Positions 13,758-25,101 of a DNA stretch of 64,000 nucleotides are shown one piece after another. The translations under genes were made by a program, and so were the position numbers. The stretch is from Trichoplax sp. H2 (taxonomy: Eukaryota > Placozoa > Uniplacotomia > Trichoplacea), in contig NOWV01000139.1 of assembly GCA_003344405.1 (NCBI GenBank), positions 1 to 64,000 on the forward strand. The letters are read 5' to 3'. How positions within the stretch are numbered: position 1 is the stretch's first letter; each line of letters starts with the position of its first letter. The notes under the pieces were generated by a model, which did no database searches, was not told where the DNA came from, and worked only from the letters and a program-made list of their open reading frames with translations.

Positions 13758-15345
13758 AACTGAAAATATCACTGCTAATACGCAAAATTTGGCTGGTAAA
13801 TTGGATGAAAGTGGATGCGGTAAATAATTTAAAATATATAAAACTATACTAGTATTGATGGACTATTTAATGACTAATGACTACGGGCAGATAGATGTAC
13901 AGACTGATCACGTAACCTTTATAAAATGTATTCCTCTAGTAAGATTTTGGACAAGTCTCTGCTCAAGGTAGTAGAATTAATTTTACTAGCGATCTCTACT
14001 GAAGTGGACAGCCATCAGCCGTGGGCCACTAAAATAGCACAAATGCTACCTAGAATTGGATAAAAGTATTTAATTTTAGCGGCCCAATGGTACTGCCACA
14101 GCGTAGAGGTACAATCGATTTTAAAAACATGGCGATCTAGCCTTGTCACTGCTTGCATAATCCTGTAAAATCAATCTATTCCCACTACCTATCTTCAACT
14201 TGAAATAGCAGGGTAAAATGGTTGTCAAATCATATCATCTTCTAGATAGCATTAAGATTACGATAACTACAATTTAATGATTGGTTATGGTGGTATTTTC
14301 GCCATCTATTTGACCCATATTAGGAGCAAGGATGCAAAAAGGTAATATTACATCAGCGGCAAGGAATTTACCAATTTGCATAGCTAACGTGCTTTACATA
14401 TTTATTATTTACGTGTCTAAAATCTGCTGTACTCTGCTCAAAATTCAACATTGAATTCAATTGGAGATTGACTCCTTGGTTATCATTTTAATCATGGATT
14501 GCAAATTTAAATCGAATGGAAACTTGCAGTAACTCAGCACTGAATTCATCCTAGTTAAAAAATGGAATGCCAGTGCTGACCGTAATTCATTATTGAGTTG
14601 TTGACTAATCCCCTGCTGGGCTTCCCGTGTCTTTTTCTAATAATATCGTGCAAGGATTTGGTCATGGACTACTCGAAGAAGTGGAACAACCCTCGTTTAC
14701 TAAAATTATAATTACTAGTAGTAGTCTCTGGCCTCAGTTAACACTAGCTATACCGATAGTACAGTGACTAAAAAATGCCCAAATTAAAAGACTATAGTCG
14801 TCGATATTGATTGTTGACATCGCTGCCGACTGTCCATGTCCATATCCATACGCTTGTAGTAGTGTACTAATGGATACTCCAATCATCGGCATATATAAAA
14901 GCAATCCTGTTGTCTAGAGCCAACAAAGAATTGAAATCTTTTTATCCCCTAGGCAGTCTGCGATGATGAATGCACGAATAATTAATAAGAAAACCTCATT
15001 AACATACTAACTACTGTAAAAGAGTAATCCGAACTTGGTATAGCAGGCACAAAGAAACGAAACAAGTTTTCTAGCGGATTAGTTGGTTACTTGCGACCCA
15101 TTGTCTTCCAACATTGAATTATATTTTAGCCTTGTTATTTACGAACTATAGTTGAACAAAATTAGGATAGTAAAGCCTAGTTACTATCGCTAGCATAGTC
15201 TTATAACTTGGAGTTTATAGTAGAGTTTCATGGGGACGACTGCTTGACAATAAACCCAAGAGTATACTATTACAACGTTGGGTAGAAACCACTTCAATTC
15301 TAGTACTGCCATCAGGAAAACGCCAAATCCAAGGCGACAATAATC
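13758..15345. other. Intergenic region between IF1 and amnionless
   Basis: The two genes diverge from this 1.6-kb stretch, so it should hold both promoters. Apart from a minus-strand fragment at 14734-14892 that resembles a sodium/proton antiporter segment, all frames are interrupted. I see no clear TATA box or repeat. Confidence 0.5.
14734..14892 (-). pseudogene. Possible decayed NHA/SLC9B-type Na+/H+ antiporter fragment
   Basis: A 52-codon minus-strand frame reads LLQAYGYGHGQ, then INIDDYSLLIWAFF, then CTIGIAS. SLC9B/NHA antiporters have a similarly spaced segment: a GYG…KG turn, a small-residue helix, the Asp-Asp pair of the ion site, and a Phe/Cys/Gly-rich helix. Frames on both sides are broken by stops, and I could not extend the match into neighbouring exons. 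I therefore call it a relic rather than a gene. The resemblance was judged by eye and could be chance. Confidence 0.33.
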
Positions 15346-18300
15346 ATGGAGAAAGTGTGTTTTATTTTGGCTCTGACAGCCATCTACGGTAAGAAAGATC
15401 GATGTACTGATTTGAGGGGTTTCGGTTGTAAACTATTTTGGCCTACTTGCACTTCCACTCTTTCGATGCTAGCGATGGGTCAATATTTGTTTCAACGGGA
15501 TTGTCATCTCCTCGACTATACAAAGTAGACTCCACTCGACACAAAATGGCCGTGGTTGAGGACTCATTAATGATTATACGATCGGATTTATCATGTCCAC
15601 AAGGATGAACATTTTCGATCTTATCCCTTTCGTTGAATCCTTTTTATTGGATCGAGATAGATAGACATTAGAATAGATCATTTCTTCTTCCAATCGAACC
15701 GATAACGATGATCATTTCAAAATGGCAGCGTGTACCAATCATAAATTTTCAACCAATGCAGCAGTTCCCTCCAGTCAGATCATTTTAATTATAGAAAAAT
15801 GCAATGATAATCATGGCTATGTTCTCTCTAAGTAATTCGCTGGCTGTAGCCTACCACTTCAGTATTCAGCATGATGTAAAATCTGCATGGTATGTCTTCC
15901 GATGGCTTTTTCTAAAAGCCAATCCGATCGGAAGATTCACAGCTTTTTCGATATTGTTCACACCTGGGTGATATGGAGCAACTTTTTCAACTTTTATACC
16001 ATGCCACTGATGATCAACAGTTTACCTACAATATAAGATGTAGACATAATTGTGCTTAACTCACGCCATGAAGAAATGGCGCACAACGATGCGTCAACAA
16101 AATCACCAAATCCTCTACAACCATACAGTTTTATTATTTGTTTTTCATGTTAACGGTTGACCTAAGAAATTAAAGCATTTTACTCTTTCTTTCCCTTTGA
16201 TTGTAAGTCAAGCCGTGCAAGTTGATTCTAATTAATTAGGAACCTTAATTGGCCGTCATGACATGTACACTTGTACAGTCCATAGATCCTTTTTGGATAA
16301 TTAACGCTCACCTTCACACAAGCGGTTCAACATTTTCCTACAGTACGCGTATTTCAAGTGGTTGTCTTATGGGGTTGAAATTGTCGGAAATAGACACTTA
16401 ACTATGTCCAAATTGATCATGGATCTGTTCCATCTTGACAGTTAATTAAAAAATAAACCGTGATCGTTGCAGAATTGTAATTGGTCTCTATTTGTTGATA
16501 TCTTGTAGGCGCTGTCGCTCAAAATATTCCTACTTATAAGCAATGGATACCCAACACTAATTACAACAATCCCGATAATTGGAGTAAGAAAAGATTGCCG
16601 TGCAGTCAAGATACAATAACATTCCAAAAAAGCGTAAGTCTAATTCGTCAAAGTTGCTCTTTATTTTGCACTTTTTTCTACTATCCGTACGGTAATGGTA
16701 GGGGTAAAAAACAACAGGATGAACCTTCTAGGAAAGAATGTAGCGTTAATTTATCGACATCGAGTTGCTTAATACGATACGTTTGGTTTCAAAGTTGTTT
16801 CATTAATCTACTGTATTGAGTGAAAAGATTGAAGTATAGTCCATCGTAGAAATACTCGCTTATTAATCTTCTGATTGACTGTATCAATTTTCGTTTCGGA
16901 CTATCATGAAATAAATTCTTCTCGCAGGAAGGAGAGTATTTATTTATTTACTTTATCTGCGTGTATTTTATTTCTTGTCCAGATGAAACAGTTATGGATG
17001 GAAAAGTTACTGTATATGAAACACATAAGCATGAATAGACAGTAACCGTAGTTCATGAGCTATTATTTCTTGATCTTGTTGTTTAACTGGATGTATCCAA
17101 TCTTTATTTTAGAACTACACGGTCTACCTTCAAAATACTTTATCGGTACAAGAATTGGTAAGTTTGATCCATCATGAAAGTGCATAGCCCGCTCTACAGA
17201 GTCCATGTTTGTCTCACCTTGAGATGGAAGCCCTGCGGCTATACTGTACTGTTCGCGGTGAAATATGGTGCAATGATTTTGCATTATCCTTGAAGCATTG
17301 TACCACTTGCATAATGTGATTTCTTTCTATCACCATGATAATTAATAAGAATATTCCATACAAATACTTTATTTAATTCAGAAAGGTTCCTTCCAGTTAG
17401 CCATAAACGACAATAGGATCCTTTGACGGAATAGACTTTTTCTAACCTTTAGATAGAGTACAATAGATTAGTATTATGAACCATTTCAATTCCATGTTTA
17501 CTGTCATCGTCCTTCGATACTTGCTAAAACAGATCAGTACCATAAATCATTTCAATTTCATGATCACTGCCATCTTCCTTCGATAGCTGTATAATTATTG
17601 AAATAGATAAGTATGGCGAACTATTTCAATTTCATGCTCACTATCACCTTCCATCGATAGCTGTTGAAATAGATCAGTACGATGAATCAATTTCATGATC
17701 ACTGCCATCTTCCTTCGATAGCTGTATAATTATTGAAATAGATCAGTATGGTGAACTATTTCAATTTCACGCTCACTATCACCCTCCGTCGATAGTTGTT
17801 AAAATAGATCAGTACGATCAACAAATTTCATGATCACTGCCATCTTCCTTCGATAGCTGTATAATTATTGAAACAGATAAGTATGGTGAACTATTTCAAT
17901 TTCATGTTCACTATCACCTTCCATCGATAGTTGTTAAAATAGATCAGTACGATGAGCCAGTTCAATTTCATGATTACTATCATCTTCTTTCCATAGTTGT
18001 TGAAATAGATCACTATTATCAGCCATTTCAAATCGATACTCGCTGTCCTCATCTTCCTTCGGTAGTTGTTGAAATAGATCAGTATTATGAACCATTTCAA
18101 TTCCTTGCTCACTATCATCTTCCTTTCATGGATGTCGATAGTTGTCGAAAATTCGTAATATTTACTACAATTAACTTCTACAGTACCAATATAGTTCTAC
18201 CTTATCATCCTCACACCTTACATACTGGAAATTCCTTTACTGTATATTTATTATTCGACACTGCAATGCTATTATACTGTACATTCTAGAACGATTGTCG

Positions 18301-21300
18301 GCCTAATAGGTTGCTAGATCTGTTTCTGTGTTGCCCTATCTTGTTCACTCCTTCCGTACAGGAAATTTACTTAGGTGTTAAATGCTTAGGTGATTGTTAA
18401 GGATGAAACTATTGTCACTCAAATGCGTAGCTAGCTGTTATTGATTATGCAAAGGCTAAAACTAGTCTCGCTCCAATGCATGACTAGATTGTGTACTGCT
18501 CAACCATCCATACTGGAAGTTTTACGAGATGTAAAAATGATCTTTGTCATCAATTGTTCAAAGTGAAAATTACGATCACTCTATTACTAGATTTTGCCTG
18601 TCGATGGCGACTTTGTTCTTGAGGAAGGATTTACTATCGAAGCACCACCGACACCATCGTCTTCACCGACTTCATCTCCTTCATCTCCTCCATGTCAAAC
18701 AGGTATTATTCCAGTGATATGATAATAGGAGTCCTACGTTAAATAGATCCAATGTCAGAAGGAAAACTGCATGGATAATTTCAGCAGAATGAAGGAGACG
18801 CTATTATATTTTCGACTTGTTGAATGATGACCATTCAATTTTACCAAAGTTTCATGATATTGGCTTATTACTGTTTAACGACAACTTGTTCTCCGCTCTG
18901 TATGCTGTAATATCGACATGTACTGCATTCTAGTCTACTGTTGTAGTAAAATGTACCGAATAGAAATAACTAAGTAAGTCATTAGTTTTCGCACCGTACA
19001 AAACTCGAAATACGAATATAAATACTACACTTGGTTTCATGTCGTCGTATAAAAAATATCGATCCAATTCTGTATAAGTGATCCTATAATTAGAATTAAA
19101 TATTTGAAAATCGCATAACATAGACAATTTCATTTCTTCAATACGTGTAGGTGGATCGCCTAACGTTTTTATCGGAGATATCCCTAAAAATTGGTTCAAC
19201 CCGTCTAACTGGTTCACTGTTGATGGACCTACAGGATCAAGCATTCCTGGAAAGGTTGCTTCAAATGTTATGCAAACCGAACAGATACCTTGCCTAACTG
19301 ATACGGCTATTTTTCCGGTGGGTGTTTAGGCTAAATTAAGTCTTCGTCATCTTGCCTGTATCAGTAACTTAGTGAGAGTATACATAGGATGATTGCATGA
19401 AAAGATATTGCTTTATTTAGTAGCTTTCAAAACTAATTGATGTCACAATATGCTATCTTATCACTGTACTTGTATTCAATATTCTATGACGATAAAATAA
19501 TAATAATATCAAAGTTATTACCTCTCTTGTCATAAAGTGGTCAACTAAACGTTCAATTTTATTATGTCTTTTTCAATTTTTTTAGTCTAACGCTTTTGCA
19601 GTTAATATCACACTGCCAGTCATTGTTGGCTCAATTTTAATTAATGGTCAGCAGTATCTTGGCCAGCAGTTTGCTAACTATTTGGCCACACCTGTAGCTC
19701 AAAATCAGTTTTATTTTGGATTTGGAGCTTCTGTAACTGTCCAAGATAGCACTTGCACTAATAGTTCAGGATGCCCGTGTGGTTATTCAGGTGGAGTGGT
19801 AAGTATAAATGTTAGTTTGTTCCCTGACAGTTCTTGTCAGAACTGATATCGACGCTATTTAATAAGACATATGTATTTAAATTACACGGGTATAGCTATA
19901 GCTATTAATAACATTGTAAGCTATGGCATGCAAAACTTAAACTCCTGCTACGTAGAATATTCTATTGATGTAATACTATCCTTTTATCACAGTTTCAATA
20001 TGAAATATGTAGGCAATCAATTTGTCCGCGCATTTCTTGTTCCAAACCGCTTGCTCCACCTCTTGGCAGTTGTTGTAAAATATGCGGTAAGTTATTTACA
20101 TGATACAAAAATTCCTTATTTGTAGTTCAATTCAACTTACTAACATGCAGAGTAAACTTATTTACGGTAATGTTGTCTTGAAACTAGGAACCGTTATGCA
20201 GTTTTCCATTTCTAGTACCTTTAATATTACCGAATTTGAGCAACAGATCAAAGTGTCCTTCTTAAATGCCGCAGTAAGTAATTAAGAAATATTTGAGCAG
20301 ATTTCTTCTATTATTGGTATTACATGATTACATGAATGATTATCGATCATGACTGTACGTTCGGGCTTACAAAGTTTGGTTGAAGTACCGTAGAAGGGAT
20401 TGATTGCCATCTCTGTCTTTATAAGTTATTTAACTTTCCATATTTCCTAATGTATATTGTAACCGCACTATCACTAGACCAACGTATTATACAACATACA
20501 AACTACGGCGAATGGAACAGTTTTGTTGATTTTACAAGATACTAATAATGGTAAGCTATTGCAATTATTCCTATTGTAATATGTTCTTAATAATCTCTTT
20601 ACCTTTTTACCCTTCCTTTGTAATCAATTTTTACTATAAAAAGCATGATACAAAAGTAAAAAGTAGCATTATTTTTTAATTACTTATGGTAGCTAAAATA
20701 TTTCATTTTAGGAAGTACCTCAGGAACTGCTGCTATTAATGTAGGGAAGAATATTTTTGATAAGATTCGTTCAGGTTGGTAGAAATTACTTCAGAAATAA
20801 AGCTATCTTAAGGGTCTAAAATGAATGGCCCAAATTTTTGTTGCTGCGTAAACGCCTATTTTGTAGTATTTATCAACATTAATCTCGGGAATGACCGGTG
20901 TATTTGTATTTATTTATTTTATTTATTCCATTTGTGCTAGTATTTTCCGTTATCGTAATCATAGCGTAAATGAAATCTAATGAATCTATTTTATAGAGTA
21001 ACTTGATTTCATTGACTTATGCACATATTTTCCGTGATTGTATTTAATTTCTCATGGGCAATCCCCAAGATTGATCGGTCATTCCCTAGGATTGAGCGTA
21101 ACATATAGGTTTATATATATACGCGTACACTGAACAGTTATTATAATTAGTAATAATATCGTAATTGTTAAGAAAGTATGTAATACTTATTTCATAAGAC
21201 AGAAGAAATCATTAATGCAGCTTTCATCCTATCTAGACAAAAGCTTTAATATCACCTCGGAAACGCTGCAGGGATCCGACGGAACTGTTATTACAACCAA

Positions 21301-22329
21301 ACCTACAACACCTAGTAAGTAATGTAAAACGTTTTTTTAATTTGTGACAATCTCGATACTATCGTATGTCTATGCGTATTGTAGGAAATATACTTTTGAA
21401 AGAAATTTTTTCTAAAATAACGTGAAATTAACCATTGAATAAATGAAAGATGGCATCAGATTTTATATCTTGGTTTTCTCCGTGTTATATAGATAATGCT
21501 GTTGGTGTTGGCGTTGGAATAGCGCTGGCTGTCGTTGCCGTCATTCTGCTGTTGTCAGTAGCATACTACTTGTACTTCAGGAGGTAATTGTTTAAGAATT
21601 TTAGTAATGCGTAATTATGTGGTCGTTTATTGATCTCTAGATATATTGAAGTCAATAATGATGAGGCCAGTAGCAGTCATTTGCGAGATTTTTCTATAAA
21701 TAAGTTTCTCTTAAAATTTATTTAAAAAATTACTAGAAAATCTGCTGACGAGCAAGATCTATCCACTGCAACTACACCATCTCGAATTTCTAAAAGAATC
21801 AATAACCTTGGTCGGCGCATGCGAAGTACATTGAGAGGTCGTACATCGTCGAGTCTACTTACTTCCATGGAATTAGGAACACGTAGTGAAGCAGGTATGA
21901 TATAGTAGAAATGATAAAGCCAAAAGTAATTCAAGACTACAGCAGTCCTCATTGATTTTCATAATGTTTTACTTTAATTACAAGTATACCTACCTTTCTA
22001 GCCTTAAAATACTATTATGGTTGATTTTTAGAACAAAGTGTGGTAGACGTAGAGGATAAAGCTGGCCTGAGCTATGAAAATCCTTTATACAAAACTACCG
22101 TTAAGGTTAGCAGACGAAACCTTTGTAGGATGAAATTTAATGATAAAAGCTGGATATAATTGGCGTATCCAAGCTGTTCCAATTTACTTTCTCGTGATGC
22201 GCGTATAATCAAAATTACTTTTAGAAGATTTTTTTAATAAAGATGCTTTTTTGTCTAACTTTATAGGAGGAACCCGAAACTGCGTTTACTTTACAGGATA
22301 CTCAAGATCCAACTGCTATCTATGAATAA
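15346..22329 (+). CDS. AMN: Amnionless-like transmembrane protein (cubilin co-receptor family), 15 exons
   Basis: In vertebrates amnionless anchors cubilin and drives its endocytosis. Exons: 15346-15388, 16509-16633, 17113-17157, 18591-18702, 19151-19317, 19586-19798, 19993-20086, about 20151-20273, 20478-20550, 20712-20774, about 21221-21314 (or from 21203), 21493-21583, 21737-21894, 22032-22105, 22267-22329. This gives about 511 residues. Visible parts are a signal peptide (MEKVCFILALTAIYGAVAQ), the first W-rich repeat (YKQWIPNTNY…NW…PC), ILPVDGDFVLEEGFTI, a second NWFNPSNWF repeat ending in PC…AIFP, Cys-rich DSTCTNSSGCPCGYSGG and ICPRISC…GSCCKICG, one membrane span at about residue 387-408 (GVGVGIALAVVAVILLLSVA), a basic juxtamembrane stretch, and a tail with SYENPLY, an NPxY-type sorting signal where mammals have FxNPxF. 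Junctions 7/8 and 10/11 are out of phase by one base as read. Confidence 0.9.
17463..18149. repeat. Minisatellite, about ten imperfect 60-75-bp units, in amnionless intron 3
   Basis: Units share the core GAAATAGATCAGTA, then TTTCAATTTCATG, then CACT.TCATCTTCCTTCGATAG. Copies recur at roughly 66-75-bp steps. Alternate units are more alike, those with CTGTATAATTATTGAAA against those with TTGTTGAAA, giving a higher-order period near 135 bp. A 75-codon open frame on the minus strand (17891-18118) is only a product of the repeat. Confidence 0.85.
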
Positions 22330-23525
22330 GCGGGATTTCAGTTCTGCTAAGTGTTTTAATAACTACGTCTTTGCATGGTCGTTGACTATTTTTAATGAAA
22401 TTTGCCATGTTTGTGCAGTTTCTAGAAATTTCGCATTTTATTGGATATCTTAGTTATGATGTACGCGTATACAGCAACTTTGCCGTAAGGTAATAAATAA
22501 AATGGTTCAGTTCAAAGAAATGAAAGCGTTTGATTGCCAATTGAATTGTACTAGTTTCATTTTTTCTCTGCGCGTACTGCAGGATTGAAATTGGCCTGTA
22601 GTACCACTATTTTCATTAGAACATAGTATTATTGCAGTGCAAGATTACATTATACCGAATTCATTATAAAAAGTTAATCATCTGTAGTATTTACTACGAA
22701 TGCCATGAAAATCCATGCTGTCGTAACTTTGTTTGATCTTGAGCTTACAATCAGTATGCTCCTTTACTCAGAATTTATGGTGCCTTGGTACAGTTAACGA
22801 TTATATTATCATACACTGCCTTTGTTTAAGGATTTCAAGCATTCGTTAAGTGATAGATATTACTGCGTTTGCAGAGGAATATTTAATAATCTGACTTTAG
22901 TTTACCTCAATACTATTTGGATATTTACAACCACAACTTGAAAGATACTCTGTAATGTGTATTAGTAGAAGAAGTATACTTGTATTAGTACTGTACTCTT
23001 AGATTATCTCCTATATTAAAATTGGCCAATCAATGTTATAATTACTTTGATTCATCTAATAACGTATCAAAGCGAAATGGGCAGCACTAAATAAGTGCAA
23101 ACAGACACGCTGCATATACATTTAATAGAAGAAGTAATTAAGCCTTATCAACAGGTAGGCTGATATCTAAATTATTTTGTAGCGATTTATTTTTAGGAAA
23201 TCAAGTATAGTTAAAGAATCGAAAAATTTTGAATAAAATTATTTATTAATTATTAACAGATCGCTACTCCAATTAAGCCAAATTTCGCATATAATCTTTA
23301 ACGACAGAAATAGCTTAAAGAATAACAAGTAACAATTTTCACATTGCTTTTAATGTTGTATACAGACTGTAATCTATGTCGTTCATCTGGATCATTCATG
23401 TTCGATCAACAAATAATGTCTTCATGTTTAATGGTATACAATTTATAACATTGTGACACAAAAATAAGTATCGTTTTCTATTTGTAACGAATGAGGTCTT
23501 TATCGAAAATTAAAATGATATGTAC

Positions 23526-23613
23526 CAGGCTGAGCAGGATACTGGCTTAGATATTGCAAGGGCTGCTGACGAACGGTCAATACTTGATTACTTCCCTTAT
23601 AAAGGGGAGTATC
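23526..23613 (-). pseudogene. Orphan fourth exon of a lost tetraspan paralogue
   Basis: A minus-strand stretch reads YKGSNQVLTV, then QQPLQYLSQYPAQPG, and ends in phase 1 directly before GTACAT. This parallels exon 4 of the six cluster genes (YQGANQVVTIQQYPAQ and YQTGPSQVVAFQQYPTQYP), including length class, exit phase and the Gln-Tyr-Pro repeats. No AG acceptor precedes it within about 20 nt. I found no matching exons 1-3 or 5 nearby, so it looks like a remnant of a seventh gene copy on the same strand as its neighbours. Confidence 0.65.
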
Positions 23614-23978
23614 GTATAGGCAAATTAATTGCAATAAAGAAAGTGATTTGAATATTAACAATTTCTAAACACTACCTCCAGATATTATTATAATTTCGGT
23701 TCAATATACATAGGCTAAAAATACGCTATTCTTTTTAGGTCCCTAAAATCCGAATCAACCAGTTATTTCTCTAATCACAACTTTTGAATTTAGTGGCAAA
23801 ATATCATATTGAAATCGGCATGCTATGAGATGAAGGAAACTTATCGAGCGAAAAAGCCTAACAACGCCTATCAGTAAAGGGCTAAATTATATCGTCATCA
23901 CGCGTGCCTTATGTTTTCCAATTTTTTATGCAAAACACATTTAAAGACTTGCTACAAATACTATCAGTATGATTATAG

Positions 23979-24008
23979 AATTTACTCGATCTTTCGATCG
24001 AGTAAATT
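23979..24008. repeat. Perfect inverted repeat, 13-bp arms, 4-nt loop
   Basis: Arms 23979-23991 (AATTTACTCGATC) and 23996-24008 are exact reverse complements around TTTC. The function is unknown. It lies about 370 bp from the orphan exon. Confidence 0.8.
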
Positions 24009-25101
24009 GTACTGTCTCCTATTATAATAATTTGAAATCATTACGGTCGTAAGATGTGCTGAAAATATTTTAATTTCATTAATTTACGATCATTCCAGCT
24101 GAACTGCATCTACAAATGAATTAAAATTTGTGGTACTTTTTTGAATTTTGCGCAATTATTAATAATTCGACCGAATTAGGTCAAATAACTGTGAGGTAAA
24201 ATTAGATGAGTATATCATCGCTCTGTAACTTTTGATGTGGATCCATAATTTTACCATGTGAAATAGCACAGCCTAGATGATAGCCGTTAATATATCTAGT
24301 AAAGTTGGCGTATTATCATGGTGTGTTGTGCTTGTGGAAAGGTGGAAGCACAATTTGTGTATTAAAAGATCCAATTAACAAACTACTCTTGGAGAAACTA
24401 ACGAGTAAAATAATGATGTAGATGTATAACACTAATCAAATACAAAAAGCTGGTCAGGTATCTTAGATATACCAAATCTCTGGTGAAAATTAATTTTGAA
24501 TGGAAAGCAATTTAAGTTTAGAAACTGAAATTTATTAATAATATTGCGATTAAGCCTTACATCTTATCGAGCCATTATGATATTTATCATTTTTAACCTT
24601 ATATTATACGGTTAGTAAAGGGTTTAATTAACAAGTAGAAGATTTGACGTAAGCTAATGACCACGTACGAAGATCATTCTATCTATATTTATTAGAATTT
24701 GGTAGTAAAATTCTTAATACTAAAACAAGGAGCGACATATTGCGTTAATGATTAAGATAGAAGCAATTGTATAACAAAGAATTAAAAATTTGGAAGTTAC
24801 TAAGTAATTTTCCGAGTCCTAATAAAAGTAGCGATAAAATTATCAAAAATTTACTATTGAAGAGAAGCAATAGTAGTAGTGAAATTAAGAATCCATCAAT
24901 GGCGGAAACTTAACCAAAGACTTCGTTATGCGTATGATGGTTTACATCCTTTAAATGGGTAATAGGTTGATTATTAAAATTTATGCAATAATGCCATTCG
25001 CATTAAAAGGTAACGAGCTAGTAGAACGGAGTAATTGAAAAGCGATTTAACTGAATGATTCCTAGTTAAGACCTAATACATTTTTTCGTTCTGCTAATCT
25101 C

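Larger units (their letters stand above)
22330..25101. other. Intergenic region between amnionless and the tetraspan cluster
   Basis: AATAAA copies at about 22492-22501, 165-170 nt after the amnionless stop, are a plausible poly(A) signal. Other contents are a lone decayed exon of the tetraspan family at about 23526-23613 (minus strand) and a 13-bp-arm hairpin at 23979-24008. I see no intact gene. Confidence 0.6.

Noticed and set aside
13758-13772. Upstream in-frame ATG for IF1 (MIFSV extension)
   Set aside because: It would add hydrophobic residues before a standard mitochondrial presequence. The second ATG gives exactly 106 residues, a usual length, although the upstream start cannot be fully excluded.
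17063-17284. A 73-codon minus-strand frame with protein-like composition
   Set aside because: It overlaps amnionless exon 3 (17113-17157), which on the plus strand fits in phase and matches the family (NYTVYLQNTLSVQEL). The minus frame is a shadow.
17891-18118. A repetitive minus-strand frame with YFNNYR-type repeats
   Set aside because: It is generated by the minisatellite; the unit length happens to keep the frame open.
18930-19244. A 104-codon minus-strand frame
   Set aside because: Its 5' part is antisense to amnionless exon 5 (19151-19317), which carries the conserved NWFNPSNWF and PC motifs. The rest is intron.
19871-20125. A plus-strand frame through 84 codons
   Set aside because: It is in the wrong frame for the conserved Cys-rich exon 19993-20086 and crosses its splice sites.
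21722-21952. A 76-codon minus-strand frame
   Set aside because: It is antisense to the basic juxtamembrane exon of amnionless (21737-21894), which joins in phase on both sides.
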